A DNA stretch of 64,000 bases from G963556115 sp963666605. GTDB lineage: Bacteria; Planctomycetota; SZUA-567. This document shows, one piece after another, positions 17,859 to 27,439 of the stretch; positions within the stretch are counted from its first letter, which is position 1; the number at the start of each line of letters is the position of its first letter. The translations under genes and the position numbers were made by a program. The notes under the pieces were generated by a model, which made no database searches, was not told where the DNA came from, and saw only the letters and a program-made list of their open reading frames with translations. Location: the NCBI GenBank assembly GCA_965140405.1, contig OZ223208.1, positions 1,116,001-1,180,000 on the forward strand, read 5' to 3'.

Positions 17859-20702
17859 TCAAACACTAGGCATCCCTGTCACTTCACCAGTATAAACCCT
17901 TGCAATAAATAAAGCTCCACCATCATACACATCTGATATTTTATCATGCCACCCGATCTTGACCAATTCAGAATTTGTCCCAGATGCTCTAGCAGACTCC
18001 AAAACAATTTTATGAAGCTCATTAATAGCCTTTTCATGAGCCTTTTCAAAATCTACAAAACTAGGAGAACCCACAATACCCTGAATTACATATCCCCCAT
18101 CACTTCCAGGCTCAATACGAAGCTCCTTCTCAATATGAACCGAACTAATAATCGCTCCAACCGCATTAGCTACCTCAGCATGAAGTGGTATAACACACTC
18201 CGCCCCCAACCACTCATTAGCAGGAATCAGCAGATCTCTAGTCGGTGCACCAATCCCTATTATCGAATGCTGCAACTCAAATCCCACTTTATAGTTATAA
18301 TTGCCACCGCTAAATAGATTATTTAGTAATAATTCAGCAACTGGCGACTCACCAAACTTATCAACATCTACTTCACCTGAGATTTCTCTTTTTATCATCT
18401 CCAGCGCCAAAGACTTACGCACTTCAAGGAGTACATCCTCAGCAAATTCTTCAGCCAATTTACCGTCATACTCTCCAAAAATCTCACATACTGCTTTTGC
18501 AGCACTCGCATCCCAGAAATCTACCTTACCTATCACATGTAGCAAGTCAGTCGGGGTCAGTCCTATTCTCTGAATATGATATACACTCTCAAGCCTTGCT
18601 AAAGGAAGGTATTTTGGAGAAAATGCCCCTGTATTTTCACAAAGTTCCTGAACCGACATTGGTCTAGCTCGGAGGAGTTCAATTATCTCTTTCTCACTAT
18701 CACTCCAGTGAAGTTCATCCTTAAGATCATTATTTGTAAGCGATACTATCTCCATACCATAGCTATCACTAACAAATTTATCTTTTCTCCTGCCAACCCA
18801 ATCAATACAATCCATTATCTGAGGATTATCACTAGAAGCCCTACAAATTGGCATAACCCTCTCAGGGCCAATACTGACTACACCAGCTCTCCTGTTAATA
18901 TTACTATCCCCACCTAGTCCAACAGTTCTCAGATCAAGGGTTTTAATGTGCGTTCTATATCCACCTACTGAAGCCCCATCAAGGTTTGTGAGAACCTTTC
19001 CATCTCGAATAATTGCCGTGTCGGTCGTTGTACCCCCGATATCAACAACCAATCCGTCCTCAAGGTTTGCAAGATGCCCAGCTCCCTTCGCACTAGCTGC
19101 CGGACCTGAAAGAATTGTCTCTATCGGTCTCTCAAGTGCAGTCTTGACATTCATGAGTGAGCCATCACTTCTTACAACCATCTTTGGTGCAACAATCCCC
19201 TGCTTCTCTAAAGACTCTCCCATCTCACTCAGTAGCTTCTCAAGACATGGAATGATTCTAGCATTGAGAGCCGAAGTAATCGAGCGAACTCTATAATTTA
19301 AATCCGCAGATATCTCATAACCACATGTAACACTACAGTCAAACTCCTGCTTGAGTATCTCCTTTACTTCAAGCTCATGCTGATGATTGACAACGCTTGC
19401 AAATCCTGTTACTGCAAATGCCTCTACCCCTTCTTTTTCAATCATATCCCTAGCGATTGCTATCACCTGATTATGATCTATCTGCTTGAGCTCCTTGCCA
19501 TTTATATCGAGCCTACCTTCAATCACTGCTATAGGTGAGTAGTCAATATCTGAGGGAGAAAAGATCCCAAATGGAGGCATAATAAGCAACCCAACCTTCT
19601 GCCCCTTACCTTCTACAATTGAATTTGTAGCAAGGGTCGTTGAAAGAGTGACCATCTCAATCTTCTCGGGATTCTCAAGCTCCAACCGCCCAATAGCCTC
19701 ATTTATCCCAATGGTAAAATCCCATTTAGTCGTTGCTGCTTTCGCTTTCTTTATCACTTTTTTATCTACAAAGTCATAAAGAACAATATCTGTATACGTT
19801 CCTCCAGCGTCTATACCCATCCCTAGTTTGATTGCAGGAGATTTTTTCATCTGCATGCTACAGAATTCACTCTCTTCTATCTCCTCGCCACCCTTACCCA
19901 TATATATTGCAGTCTTATCGACATCTTTTGTCCCACTATCCCACGCAGCTGTGGCAGAAAGACCTTTACCCATTGAATCCCATACTGTAGTATACTTTGG
20001 CGGTACTATCAATATTTCATCAGAGGTACTCCGGGTTTTTATAAGGCTCTTCAGTAGATTATGAGTACCTTCAAGCCTCTCATACTTCCACCCATAATCG
20101 CTGGCCATCTTTTTTGCGAGCTCTATATATTTTTCCGATCTGTGACTCACTCCTGTATCAATAAATGCCGCCCTCTCATAGTTTCTCTGCCAACTACTTA
20201 GAAAGTACTCGATATCTTCAGCATTTTCTTGTCCATACTTTTCAATCAAAGCACCAAGCTCACTACCGTTATCAGATGTCACCTGACAAGTCTTACAATG
20301 CTCCTGAGGGGTTACCTTTTCATTAACCCATCCAGCAGAGACATAATATGTACCCGGACATTCTAAAAATTGTTTTCTGTATTCTCTATCTGACCCTAAA
20401 AATAAAGAGATGCAATCATGCACCTTTGGTATTGCTAGAGGAATATTTCTTGCTTTTATCCCTACAGTCCCCCTACCACATATCCCGTATCCAATTGCCA
20501 ACATATCAGCGACATCATTCTTGCTGGCAACATCAATTCGCTCTTGGAGCTCCTCTTTTAACTTCTTCGGAGTCTCATGTAGACCACCAGGAAGATACTC
20601 TACCGACATATCAATCCCCAGTTCACTCTGTATCTTCTCAAAATCCAGACTCAACACACCACACGCAATAAGATGCACTCTTTTTTTATCTGTTTTACTC
20701 AT
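17859..20702 (-). CDS. DUF1638 domain fused to hydantoinase/oxoprolinase-type ATPase
   Basis: This 947-residue protein has two parts. Residues ~1-245 match DUF1638: HLIACGVLSLDFEKIQSEL, LAIGYGICGRGTVGIKARN, and IPLAIPKVHDCISLFLGS. From ~290 an ASKHA-fold hydantoinase/oxoprolinase A module follows: phosphate-1 loop GMGIDAGGTYTDIVLYD, then ATTLATNSIVEGKG-like (STTLATNSIVEGKGQKVG), then a second loop GLVVDIGGTTTDTAIIRDG. In methanogens and acetogens DUF1638 proteins occur near corrinoid methyltransferase genes, and ASKHA proteins reactivate corrinoids (from memory). A role in reactivating a corrinoid or related methyltransferase is therefore possible but unproven. No methyltransferase is adjacent. 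It is monocistronic, with a GGTAAGG site before the ATG. Confidence 0.8.
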   Translation of the reverse strand: MSKTDKKRVHLIACGVLSLDFEKIQSELGIDMSVEYLPGGLHETPKKLKEELQERIDVASKNDVADMLAIGYGICGRGTVGIKARNIPLAIPKVHDCISLFLGSDREYRKQFLECPGTYYVSAGWVNEKVTPQEHCKTCQVTSDNGSELGALIEKYGQENAEDIEYFLSSWQRNYERAAFIDTGVSHRSEKYIELAKKMASDYGWKYERLEGTHNLLKSLIKTRSTSDEILIVPPKYTTVWDSMGKGLSATAAWDSGTKDVDKTAIYMGKGGEEIEESEFCSMQMKKSPAIKLGMGIDAGGTYTDIVLYDFVDKKVIKKAKAATTKWDFTIGINEAIGRLELENPEKIEMVTLSTTLATNSIVEGKGQKVGLLIMPPFGIFSPSDIDYSPIAVIEGRLDINGKELKQIDHNQVIAIARDMIEKEGVEAFAVTGFASVVNHQHELEVKEILKQEFDCSVTCGYEISADLNYRVRSITSALNARIIPCLEKLLSEMGESLEKQGIVAPKMVVRSDGSLMNVKTALERPIETILSGPAASAKGAGHLANLEDGLVVDIGGTTTDTAIIRDGKVLTNLDGASVGGYRTHIKTLDLRTVGLGGDSNINRRAGVVSIGPERVMPICRASSDNPQIMDCIDWVGRRKDKFVSDSYGMEIVSLTNNDLKDELHWSDSEKEIIELLRARPMSVQELCENTGAFSPKYLPLARLESVYHIQRIGLTPTDLLHVIGKVDFWDASAAKAVCEIFGEYDGKLAEEFAEDVLLEVRKSLALEMIKREISGEVDVDKFGESPVAELLLNNLFSGGNYNYKVGFELQHSIIGIGAPTRDLLIPANEWLGAECVIPLHAEVANAVGAIISSVHIEKELRIEPGSDGGYVIQGIVGSPSFVDFEKAHEKAINELHKIVLESARASGTNSELVKIGWHDKISDVYDGGALFIARVYTGEVTGMPSV

Positions 20703-20830
20703 AAGACCTTACCTTTTAGAATACTCAAATTATTAACCACTAGTTAATAGCATTTGTTTACAATTCTTATTTTACTCATCAGACATATCTCACACAAGTC
20801 AAAAGAATGACCTTCCCCACTCAAATTAAC

Positions 20831-20870
20831 TTGACAGAAGATACTTTAACGATAACATTACAATTGTTAT
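20831..20870 (+). promoter_or_regulatory. Candidate promoter and overlapping palindrome of the hybrid kinase gene
   Basis: TTGACA (20831-20836) with a poor -10 (TAACAT 20853-20858), overlapped by the inverted repeat ATAACA (20852-20857) / TGTTAT (20865-20870). Confidence 0.35.
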
Positions 20871-20950
20871 ATATTATGTAAATATTGAATAGCCATTTCC
20901 TTTATAATAATGATAATTATATAAAATTTTACCTAACTAAAGGTTTACGT

Positions 20951-23900
20951 ATGAGCAAAAATCTTACTGAAATTATTGATTTACCAAAATGCAGTAAGAT
21001 CCTCGAAGGATTTTCGAATTCATTTGGAATCAACGCATCAATTCTAGACAGAGACGGCAAAGGTATTATCCCAGAACGACCAATTTACAACTGCTTGTTA
21101 TCTGGTTATGATGACGTAGGATACGATGATCAATGTAAATCATACGAACTTGATGTAATAAGTAAAATACAGAAAACAAAAACATTTATTCAATCCTCAT
21201 GCTGGTGTGGAGTGACAACAATAATAGCCCCTTTGACAATCAAAGATGAGATTGTAGGCTATATAAAAGCTGGTAAATTTCTTACCCGAAAGCTCACCTA
21301 TGCAGAGGTTAATAGTATCGCCAAATACTGTGATATTGATTTCAATACTATATCAAAATATCTTGATGAATTGACAATTATCCCAAAAGAACGAGTAAAT
21401 CACCTCAAAGACGTCCTGATAAACTTTGCATCACATTTTAGAGATACAGGGATAAAACACCGCCTTCTTGAAGAGAATATCACTACCCATGCATTAAAAC
21501 TAAAAGCTAAAACAAGCAAACTCAAAATTGCTTTAGAAACGATGAAGATAGGCATTTTCGAATTTGACCTTGAAGAGAATATGTTTATCTTTGATGATAA
21601 CTCTCTGAATATTAGAGGAGTGCCACTAGGGCCAGACGGAGTTATGCCTCCAATGACGTATTATGACTTCTCTGCAAATTTCCTTCCCGAAGGTATGGAA
21701 AAAGAACTTGAGAAAATAATCCTATCCCCTTATGACAATGATACGACTAAACACAGTCACATACAGATAACACGTACCAATGGTGAACTTCGCTGGCTCG
21801 AAGTTGACACACATTGCCTTATTGATGAAGCAACAGGTAAAAAGAAACTAATTGGCTTATATAGAGATATCACAGACCGTAATAATATGAACCTTCGTAT
21901 TGCACAACAGAATCAAAGCCTTCAAAATCTTACGCTGAACAAAGAAATATCGTCAGGAAACCTAAACCGTGGGTTTAAGGAGATTGCGACAAATGCCAAG
22001 AAGACACTCAATGTTGACAATGTTTGCTTTTGGCTTTATGATGATGCCACCGATTATTTGAACGGCTACCAACCTCTCAAAGAGAGAGACCGTTCAGAGG
22101 TTACACGTTCTATTAATTTTTCACAAGCGCTGAACCTCCTTACAATTAGTAAAAACTCTCAACTTCTTACTTCAAATGACGTAACTACCGACCCTACAAC
22201 TCTGGAATATGTCGATAGCATTTTCAAACCTTACCACACTCGGGCTTTTCTGTGGGCAACACTTATTGTTAATCGGGAGTTCAAAGGTATTATCTCCTGT
22301 GAGATGGAGAATACCCCTAGAGAATGGTACGAAGAAGAAGGAGAGTACCTACTCTCCTTAGCACGGATAACCACCTCTGCATTCGAAGTTAAAGACAGAG
22401 TAAGAGCTCAAGAAGACCTTTCAGAATCTCAAAAACTCGCTCATATATCACACTTCTCATGGGATGTTAATAAAGATACAATTCATGGTTCAGACGAGTA
22501 TTACAGAATTTTTGAAATTGACCCCAAGACCAGTATGAGACTCCAAAGTACACTAGACGTTATCCACCCAGAAGACAGATCTAGTTCAGACCTTGCTTTC
22601 ACTGATAAATCTATACCAGACTCACTACACCGAACAGACGAACTAAGGCTCATAATGAAGGATGGGCGCATCAAACATATATGCAGAAAGCTTCGCTATA
22701 TCAAAGATAACTCTGGCAGACTTGTACGAATTCTTGGTACGATACAAGACAATACCAAAGCAAAAGAAGCAGAGAGTAAACTTGTGGAAGCTCGGGCTCA
22801 AGCAGAATCAGCAAATCGCTCAAAGAGTGACTTCTTAGCGAATATGTCTCATGAAATCCGCACACCTATGAATATTATTATAGGCATGATCGACCTAGCT
22901 CTTGATACACAGATGACTCCAACTCAGTACAACTACATCAGCAAAGCCTCAAAAGCATCAAAATCACTACTCGGCCTCATCAATGACATTTTGGATTTCT
23001 CAAAAGTCGAAGCAGGAAAGATGAGTATTGAGCATATTTCTTTCAGCTTAAAAGAGGTAGCTGAGAGTGTTATTAGCAATGTCAGTGTTGCTATGGAAAG
23101 TAGTAAATTTGAACTCATTCTCGATATTGATCCATTGGTTCCCAAGTTGATCTATGGTGACCCACTCAGAACAAGTCAGGTTATAACCAACCTTTTAAGC
23201 AATGCAATAAAGTTTACTAACAAAGGTGAAGTAATTCTTAAAATTTCAATTATTGAACACAAACATGAAACTGTCTCGTTACGCTTTTCTGTTAAAGATA
23301 CCGGTATTGGCATGACACCAGAGCAGCAAGCCAAGCTTTTCAAATCATTCAATCAAGCAGACGCTTCAATTACCAGAAAACATGGAGGTACCGGCCTAGG
23401 TCTTGCTATTTCCAAACAGCTCATTAACTTAATGGGTGGAGATATTGAACTAAAAAGTGAAGCGGGAACAGGCAGTGAGTTTTCTTTCAAACTAACCTTT
23501 GATATTGACGAAGAAGAGGACGCAGAAACATATAAGCTTCTAGACCATTTTAAAAACACAAGAATTCTCATTGTTGATGACAATGAAAGTTGCAGGAATA
23601 TTCTTGCAAAACAACTAACGTCTTTTGGCTTTTTAGTAGAAAAAGCTGCCAGTGGTAGCATAGCGATATCCATGATTGAATCTACGTACAATTCAGAAAT
23701 ACCTTATGGGCTAGTCCTTTTAAACTGGGACATGCCTGGGTTAAATGGTATCGAAACAGCTGAAGCCATCTTTTCTAAAGACTTCACCCACTTCCCAAAA
23801 ATTCTAATGACTATTTCACATTCATCAGAAGAAGCACTAAGCGAGATTGAGAGAGTAGGTATAAATCGTCTGATTCTCAAGCCTATCCAGCCTTCTATTC

Positions 23901-24841
23901 TCTTCAATACTATCATCGAAACCTTCAATGAAGAGAAGCCACATTCTGAACGCCGCATCAAGAAACGTTCACATATTCCAGATTTGTCTGGCAAGCATAT
24001 TCTTTTAGTTGAAGACAATCTACTAAACCAAGAGATAGCAACTGCACTTATTAATAAGACCAAAGCAAAACTTTCAATTGCTTATAACGGTCTTGAAGGC
24101 GTAGGGATGGCTCGTAACGAAAAATTTGATCTAATACTAATGGATGTTCAGATGCCTATAATGGATGGCCTTAGCGCCACACGTGCTATTAGAAAATTTG
24201 ATACTGAAATACCAATTATTGCAATGACTGCCCATGCCATTTCAGGTGACAAAGAGAAGAGTATTGAATCAGGCATGAATGAGCATGTCACAAAACCAAT
24301 CGACCCAAAGAGTCTATATAACACAATAAAAAACTACATAGGTACGAGTAACGGGTCGAAAGAGAGATCAGATAATAATAAGCAAAATAACTTATCACCT
24401 TCAGCCAAATCTTCTAATGATGAAGAATGGGGAAAAGGGCCAGATGATACGAATACTGCAGAGCCAGCAATCACAGAGTCGAACGTAGAAGAATCATTTC
24501 CAAGAATATTGGATTCTGCTTCTGCGATCGCTCTCCTAGATAATGATGAAGGTCTATACGTTGAAGTTCTTGATATGTTTATTAATGACTACTCTTCAAG
24601 CTCTAGTGACATTAAAAACTTATACAACGAAGGAAAGCTGGAGGACGCACACCGTATAGCACACACCTTCAAAGGAATTGCAGGTAATATTGGTGCCCCA
24701 AAACTTAAAGAAGTTGCAACATCTCTCGATCTAAAGTTTAAAGCAGGAGAAACCGACCTAGAAAAAGACATCGAGCTATTCTGTAATGAAATACATGAGA
24801 CCATCAAACTTATTGAAGACTCAGACTTTTTAAACTCATAG
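20951..24841 (+). CDS. PocR-domain hybrid sensor histidine kinase with two receivers and Hpt
   Basis: The frame opens earlier at a TTG, but AAAGG before ATG 20951 and the PocR domain fix the start (1296 residues). Domains in order: PocR sensory domain (~8-170, YNCLLSGYDDVGYDDQC and SCWCGVTTIIAPL), PAS (~190-305), GAF (~335-475), PAS (~480-600), HisKA with phosphoacceptor His634 in ANMSHEIRTP, HATPase (NLLSNAIKF, GGTGLGLAISKQL), receiver 1 with Asp927 (LLNWDMPGLNG), receiver 2 with Asp1065 (LILMDVQMPIMDG) and Hpt with His1238 (AHTFKGIAG). This is a BarA-like phosphorelay. PocR domains are thought to bind small hydrocarbon-type ligands such as diols (from memory). No output regulator is adjacent. 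The protein has no membrane segment, so it senses inside the cell. Confidence 0.9.
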   Translation: MSKNLTEIIDLPKCSKILEGFSNSFGINASILDRDGKGIIPERPIYNCLLSGYDDVGYDDQCKSYELDVISKIQKTKTFIQSSCWCGVTTIIAPLTIKDEIVGYIKAGKFLTRKLTYAEVNSIAKYCDIDFNTISKYLDELTIIPKERVNHLKDVLINFASHFRDTGIKHRLLEENITTHALKLKAKTSKLKIALETMKIGIFEFDLEENMFIFDDNSLNIRGVPLGPDGVMPPMTYYDFSANFLPEGMEKELEKIILSPYDNDTTKHSHIQITRTNGELRWLEVDTHCLIDEATGKKKLIGLYRDITDRNNMNLRIAQQNQSLQNLTLNKEISSGNLNRGFKEIATNAKKTLNVDNVCFWLYDDATDYLNGYQPLKERDRSEVTRSINFSQALNLLTISKNSQLLTSNDVTTDPTTLEYVDSIFKPYHTRAFLWATLIVNREFKGIISCEMENTPREWYEEEGEYLLSLARITTSAFEVKDRVRAQEDLSESQKLAHISHFSWDVNKDTIHGSDEYYRIFEIDPKTSMRLQSTLDVIHPEDRSSSDLAFTDKSIPDSLHRTDELRLIMKDGRIKHICRKLRYIKDNSGRLVRILGTIQDNTKAKEAESKLVEARAQAESANRSKSDFLANMSHEIRTPMNIIIGMIDLALDTQMTPTQYNYISKASKASKSLLGLINDILDFSKVEAGKMSIEHISFSLKEVAESVISNVSVAMESSKFELILDIDPLVPKLIYGDPLRTSQVITNLLSNAIKFTNKGEVILKISIIEHKHETVSLRFSVKDTGIGMTPEQQAKLFKSFNQADASITRKHGGTGLGLAISKQLINLMGGDIELKSEAGTGSEFSFKLTFDIDEEEDAETYKLLDHFKNTRILIVDDNESCRNILAKQLTSFGFLVEKAASGSIAISMIESTYNSEIPYGLVLLNWDMPGLNGIETAEAIFSKDFTHFPKILMTISHSSEEALSEIERVGINRLILKPIQPSILFNTIIETFNEEKPHSERRIKKRSHIPDLSGKHILLVEDNLLNQEIATALINKTKAKLSIAYNGLEGVGMARNEKFDLILMDVQMPIMDGLSATRAIRKFDTEIPIIAMTAHAISGDKEKSIESGMNEHVTKPIDPKSLYNTIKNYIGTSNGSKERSDNNKQNNLSPSAKSSNDEEWGKGPDDTNTAEPAITESNVEESFPRILDSASAIALLDNDEGLYVEVLDMFINDYSSSSSDIKNLYNEGKLEDAHRIAHTFKGIAGNIGAPKLKEVATSLDLKFKAGETDLEKDIELFCNEIHETIKLIEDSDFLNS

Positions 24842-24878
24842 TAAAATCGGCACCATAGTATAGTGTAAAACTTAACCG

Positions 24879-25538
24879 CTAAAATCCATTTTCACCTATC
24901 AGTGGTACAAATCTGACAGGTAAATCATCTGTTACCTCGATATCACCCTTATTCTTTACTACTTTACGTAGTACCTGTCCATCAGATGTTTCAACTGGGC
25001 TAATCATAATTCCACCTACAGCCAATTGAGAGATAAGTTCCTCAACAAGCTCTGGAGCGCAGCAAGTAAGAATAATCCTATCATACGGCGCATGATCCTT
25101 CCATCCCACACTTCCATCTGCAATTTTCAGAGTCACATTTCCGATTAGTCCGGTTATCTTTAGAGCGTCTCTTGCTCCACGCGAGAGTATTTCGTGCCTC
25201 TCGATTGAGAACACCTTTGCCCCCATAGAACTTAGAATAGCAGTTTGATAACCACTACCCGTCCCAACCTCAAAGACTTTCATCCCCTTTTTAACCTGGA
25301 GTATTTCAGTCATATACGCAACAATATAAGGTTGAGATATTGTCTGTCCACACTCTACATCTAGTGGAGAATCTTCATAAGCTTCATCCCAATCTATAGG
25401 TCTTACAAAGTACTCCCTTGGCACACTCCTCATAGCCTCAATTACACTGGTATCATTGATCCCACGTTTTACTATATGCTCATTCACCATATAATTACGC
25501 ATAGAAGTAAAATCAAAAGGAGCATCGTCAATATTCAT
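24879..25538 (-). CDS. pcm: Protein-L-isoaspartate O-methyltransferase
   Basis: This 219-residue SAM-dependent methyltransferase repairs isoaspartyl residues in aged proteins. The N-terminal substrate region VPREYFVRP, the PCMT motif CGQTISQPYIVAYMTEIL and the SAM motif I VFEVGTGSGYQTAILSSM are clear, and post-motif I reads VFSIERHEIL. It starts 5 bp after the tsaD stop, so it is the second gene of a tsaD-pcm operon. No signal peptide; cytosolic. Confidence 0.93.
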   Translation of the reverse strand: MNIDDAPFDFTSMRNYMVNEHIVKRGINDTSVIEAMRSVPREYFVRPIDWDEAYEDSPLDVECGQTISQPYIVAYMTEILQVKKGMKVFEVGTGSGYQTAILSSMGAKVFSIERHEILSRGARDALKITGLIGNVTLKIADGSVGWKDHAPYDRIILTCCAPELVEELISQLAVGGIMISPVETSDGQVLRKVVKNKGDIEVTDDLPVRFVPLIGENGF

Positions 25539-25543
25539 AAATA

Positions 25544-26596
25544 CTATCCTTCTGCTTTGACTCTCGCCACAGCATCAAGTTCCATATCATCAAATTTACC
25601 TGCTCTATATAATTCTTCACCTCTTACTGCGATCATAACAGCATTATCAGTACAAAGGTTCATCGGTGGCACAGCAACTCTACACCTAATTTTACTCGCG
25701 GCCTTGGTCATCTCTTCTCTCAAAGATGAATTTGCTGATACGCCACCACCTATGGCTATCCACTTTACCTCCTTCTCTTTTGCCACTTTTATCGTTCTAT
25801 TAACAAGTGCCCTGATAACAGCATTCTGAAAGCTAGCTGCAGCATCACATACTTCTTGAGGATTCAGAAGTAACGGTCCTTTTCTCCCAGCCCTTTGCCC
25901 TCTTGCAACATATAGCACAGCAGTCTTGAGCCCAGAGAATGAGAAGTCATATGGATTATTCCTAGGTAAGCACGCATCTCTCCATGGGTATGCATCTTTA
26001 TTTCCACTCCTGGCAGCTTTATCAATTACAGGTCCGCCAGGGAACCCTAGGTCTAAAAGTTTTGCTGCCTTGTCAAAGGCTTCACCAGCGGCATCGTCAA
26101 GTGTCGAACTCAGCTGTTTATAGACGCCACACTCAGGAATGTAGTAGACATTGGTATGTCCACCTGAGACAACCAAAGCAACATACGGATACTCCAACTC
26201 AGGCTCAGCAAACTTTGCAGCAGCAATATGCCCTTGGATATGATTAACCCCAATAAGAGGCTTATTCCAAGCATAAGCCAAGCTCTTTGCTGCGGTTACC
26301 CCTATTAACAGAGCTCCAACCATACCTGGCCTATTTGTAACCGCTATTGCGGAAAGCTCCTCAGGTTTTACCTCCGCATCCTCAAGCATCTTCTTTACCC
26401 CAGGAAGGATACACTCCATATGCGCTCTACACGCCACTTCAGGCACAACACCACCAAACTGCCTATGTAAGTCTATCTGACTAGCCACAAACTGCCCCAA
26501 TACTTCTTTACCATCTTTGAGCAGTGCTCCAGCCGTTTCATCACACGAAGATTCAATTGCCAATATTAATGATGATTCCATATTTCTTTTTTCCAT
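25544..26596 (-). CDS. tsaD: tRNA N6-adenosine threonylcarbamoyltransferase
   Basis: This 350-residue ASKHA-fold enzyme transfers the threonylcarbamoyl group to A37 of ANN-decoding tRNAs. The N-terminal ILAIESSCDETAGALL is diagnostic, the metal ligands appear in GVNHIQGHIAA and LCTDNAVMIA, and VALVVSGGHTNVYYI and IGGGVSANSSLREEM are present. M1 and the in-frame ATG five codons later are both possible starts, with weak ribosome sites. Its partner TsaC is encoded at 41.3 kb, while TsaB and TsaE are not seen here. It is followed directly by pcm. Confidence 0.95.
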   Translation of the reverse strand: MEKRNMESSLILAIESSCDETAGALLKDGKEVLGQFVASQIDLHRQFGGVVPEVACRAHMECILPGVKKMLEDAEVKPEELSAIAVTNRPGMVGALLIGVTAAKSLAYAWNKPLIGVNHIQGHIAAAKFAEPELEYPYVALVVSGGHTNVYYIPECGVYKQLSSTLDDAAGEAFDKAAKLLDLGFPGGPVIDKAARSGNKDAYPWRDACLPRNNPYDFSFSGLKTAVLYVARGQRAGRKGPLLLNPQEVCDAAASFQNAVIRALVNRTIKVAKEKEVKWIAIGGGVSANSSLREEMTKAASKIRCRVAVPPMNLCTDNAVMIAVRGEELYRAGKFDDMELDAVARVKAEG

Positions 26597-26688
26597 ATAT
26601 TTACTTTATCTCTAATAATTATATAATTGTCTATTATTAAACTATAATCAATTTAGTCTGAATTTCAAGAAGATGAAATAACTTAAAA

Positions 26689-27411
26689 ATGATAATCAGT
26701 AATGATATTTTAACATTGATAGGTGTCGCTATTGTTATCGGCTCAACCCATACACTTGCAGGTCCAGACCACTATCTTCCATTTATTATGCTTTCAAGGG
26801 CTAAAAGATGGAGTATAAAGAAGACCCTCATCATCACCTTTATATGTGGAGTGGCTCATGTACTCTCATCCGTAGTACTAGGACTTATCGGTTATGGAAT
26901 AGGCACACAGCTACAAAGACTAGAAATAATCGAAGCTTTTAGAGGGAACATTGCAGCCTGGCTACTCTTTTCCTTCGGTATTGTGTATTTTGCGTGGGGC
27001 ATTAAACAAGCGGTTAGAGGAGGAAAGCATACTCACAAACACTTTCACCTCAAAGGTAGCGATCTTGAGCAGCATGAGCACGAGCATATTCATAGCAACA
27101 ACCATGCTCACGTTCATAAAGAGAAAAAATCTACAGTATTCTGGGGACTTTTTATTATCTTTGCCTTTGGACCATGCGAACCACTTATCCCTCTTTTAAT
27201 ATACCCAGCTGCTGAGCACAATTTTGTAGGAGCAACGCTAGTCGCCGTTACCTTCTCACTAGCCACTATTACCACAATGCTCTTCGCAGTAACTATTGGT
27301 TCTCTAGGCCTAAATAAGATAAATAGTGACTTTTTTGAAAAATATGCCCATGCATTGGCAGGTTTTGCCATCACCGTTAGCAGCAGTTGTATTTTATTCC
27401 TTGGTCTTTAA
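26689..27411 (+). CDS. UreH/NicO-like membrane protein with His-rich loop (probable Ni/Co/Zn transport)
   Basis: This 240-residue polytopic inner-membrane protein has about six hydrophobic segments. The first carries GSTHTLAGPDHYLPFIML, like the HxxxxDH motif of nickel/cobalt permeases and UreH. A central cytosolic loop is rich in histidine (HTHKHFHLKG, HEHEHIHSNNHAHVHKE), and the fourth helix has FAFGPCEPLIPLLIYPA, characteristic of UreH/RcnA-like and TauE-like exporters. Metal ions are the likely substrate, by family analogy. No urease or hydrogenase genes are nearby. It sits 28 bp upstream of the GNAT gene, probably co-transcribed. Confidence 0.75.
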   Translation: MIISNDILTLIGVAIVIGSTHTLAGPDHYLPFIMLSRAKRWSIKKTLIITFICGVAHVLSSVVLGLIGYGIGTQLQRLEIIEAFRGNIAAWLLFSFGIVYFAWGIKQAVRGGKHTHKHFHLKGSDLEQHEHEHIHSNNHAHVHKEKKSTVFWGLFIIFAFGPCEPLIPLLIYPAAEHNFVGATLVAVTFSLATITTMLFAVTIGSLGLNKINSDFFEKYAHALAGFAITVSSSCILFLGL

Positions 27412-27439
27412 CAGACATACAAACATGAGAGATACTTAA

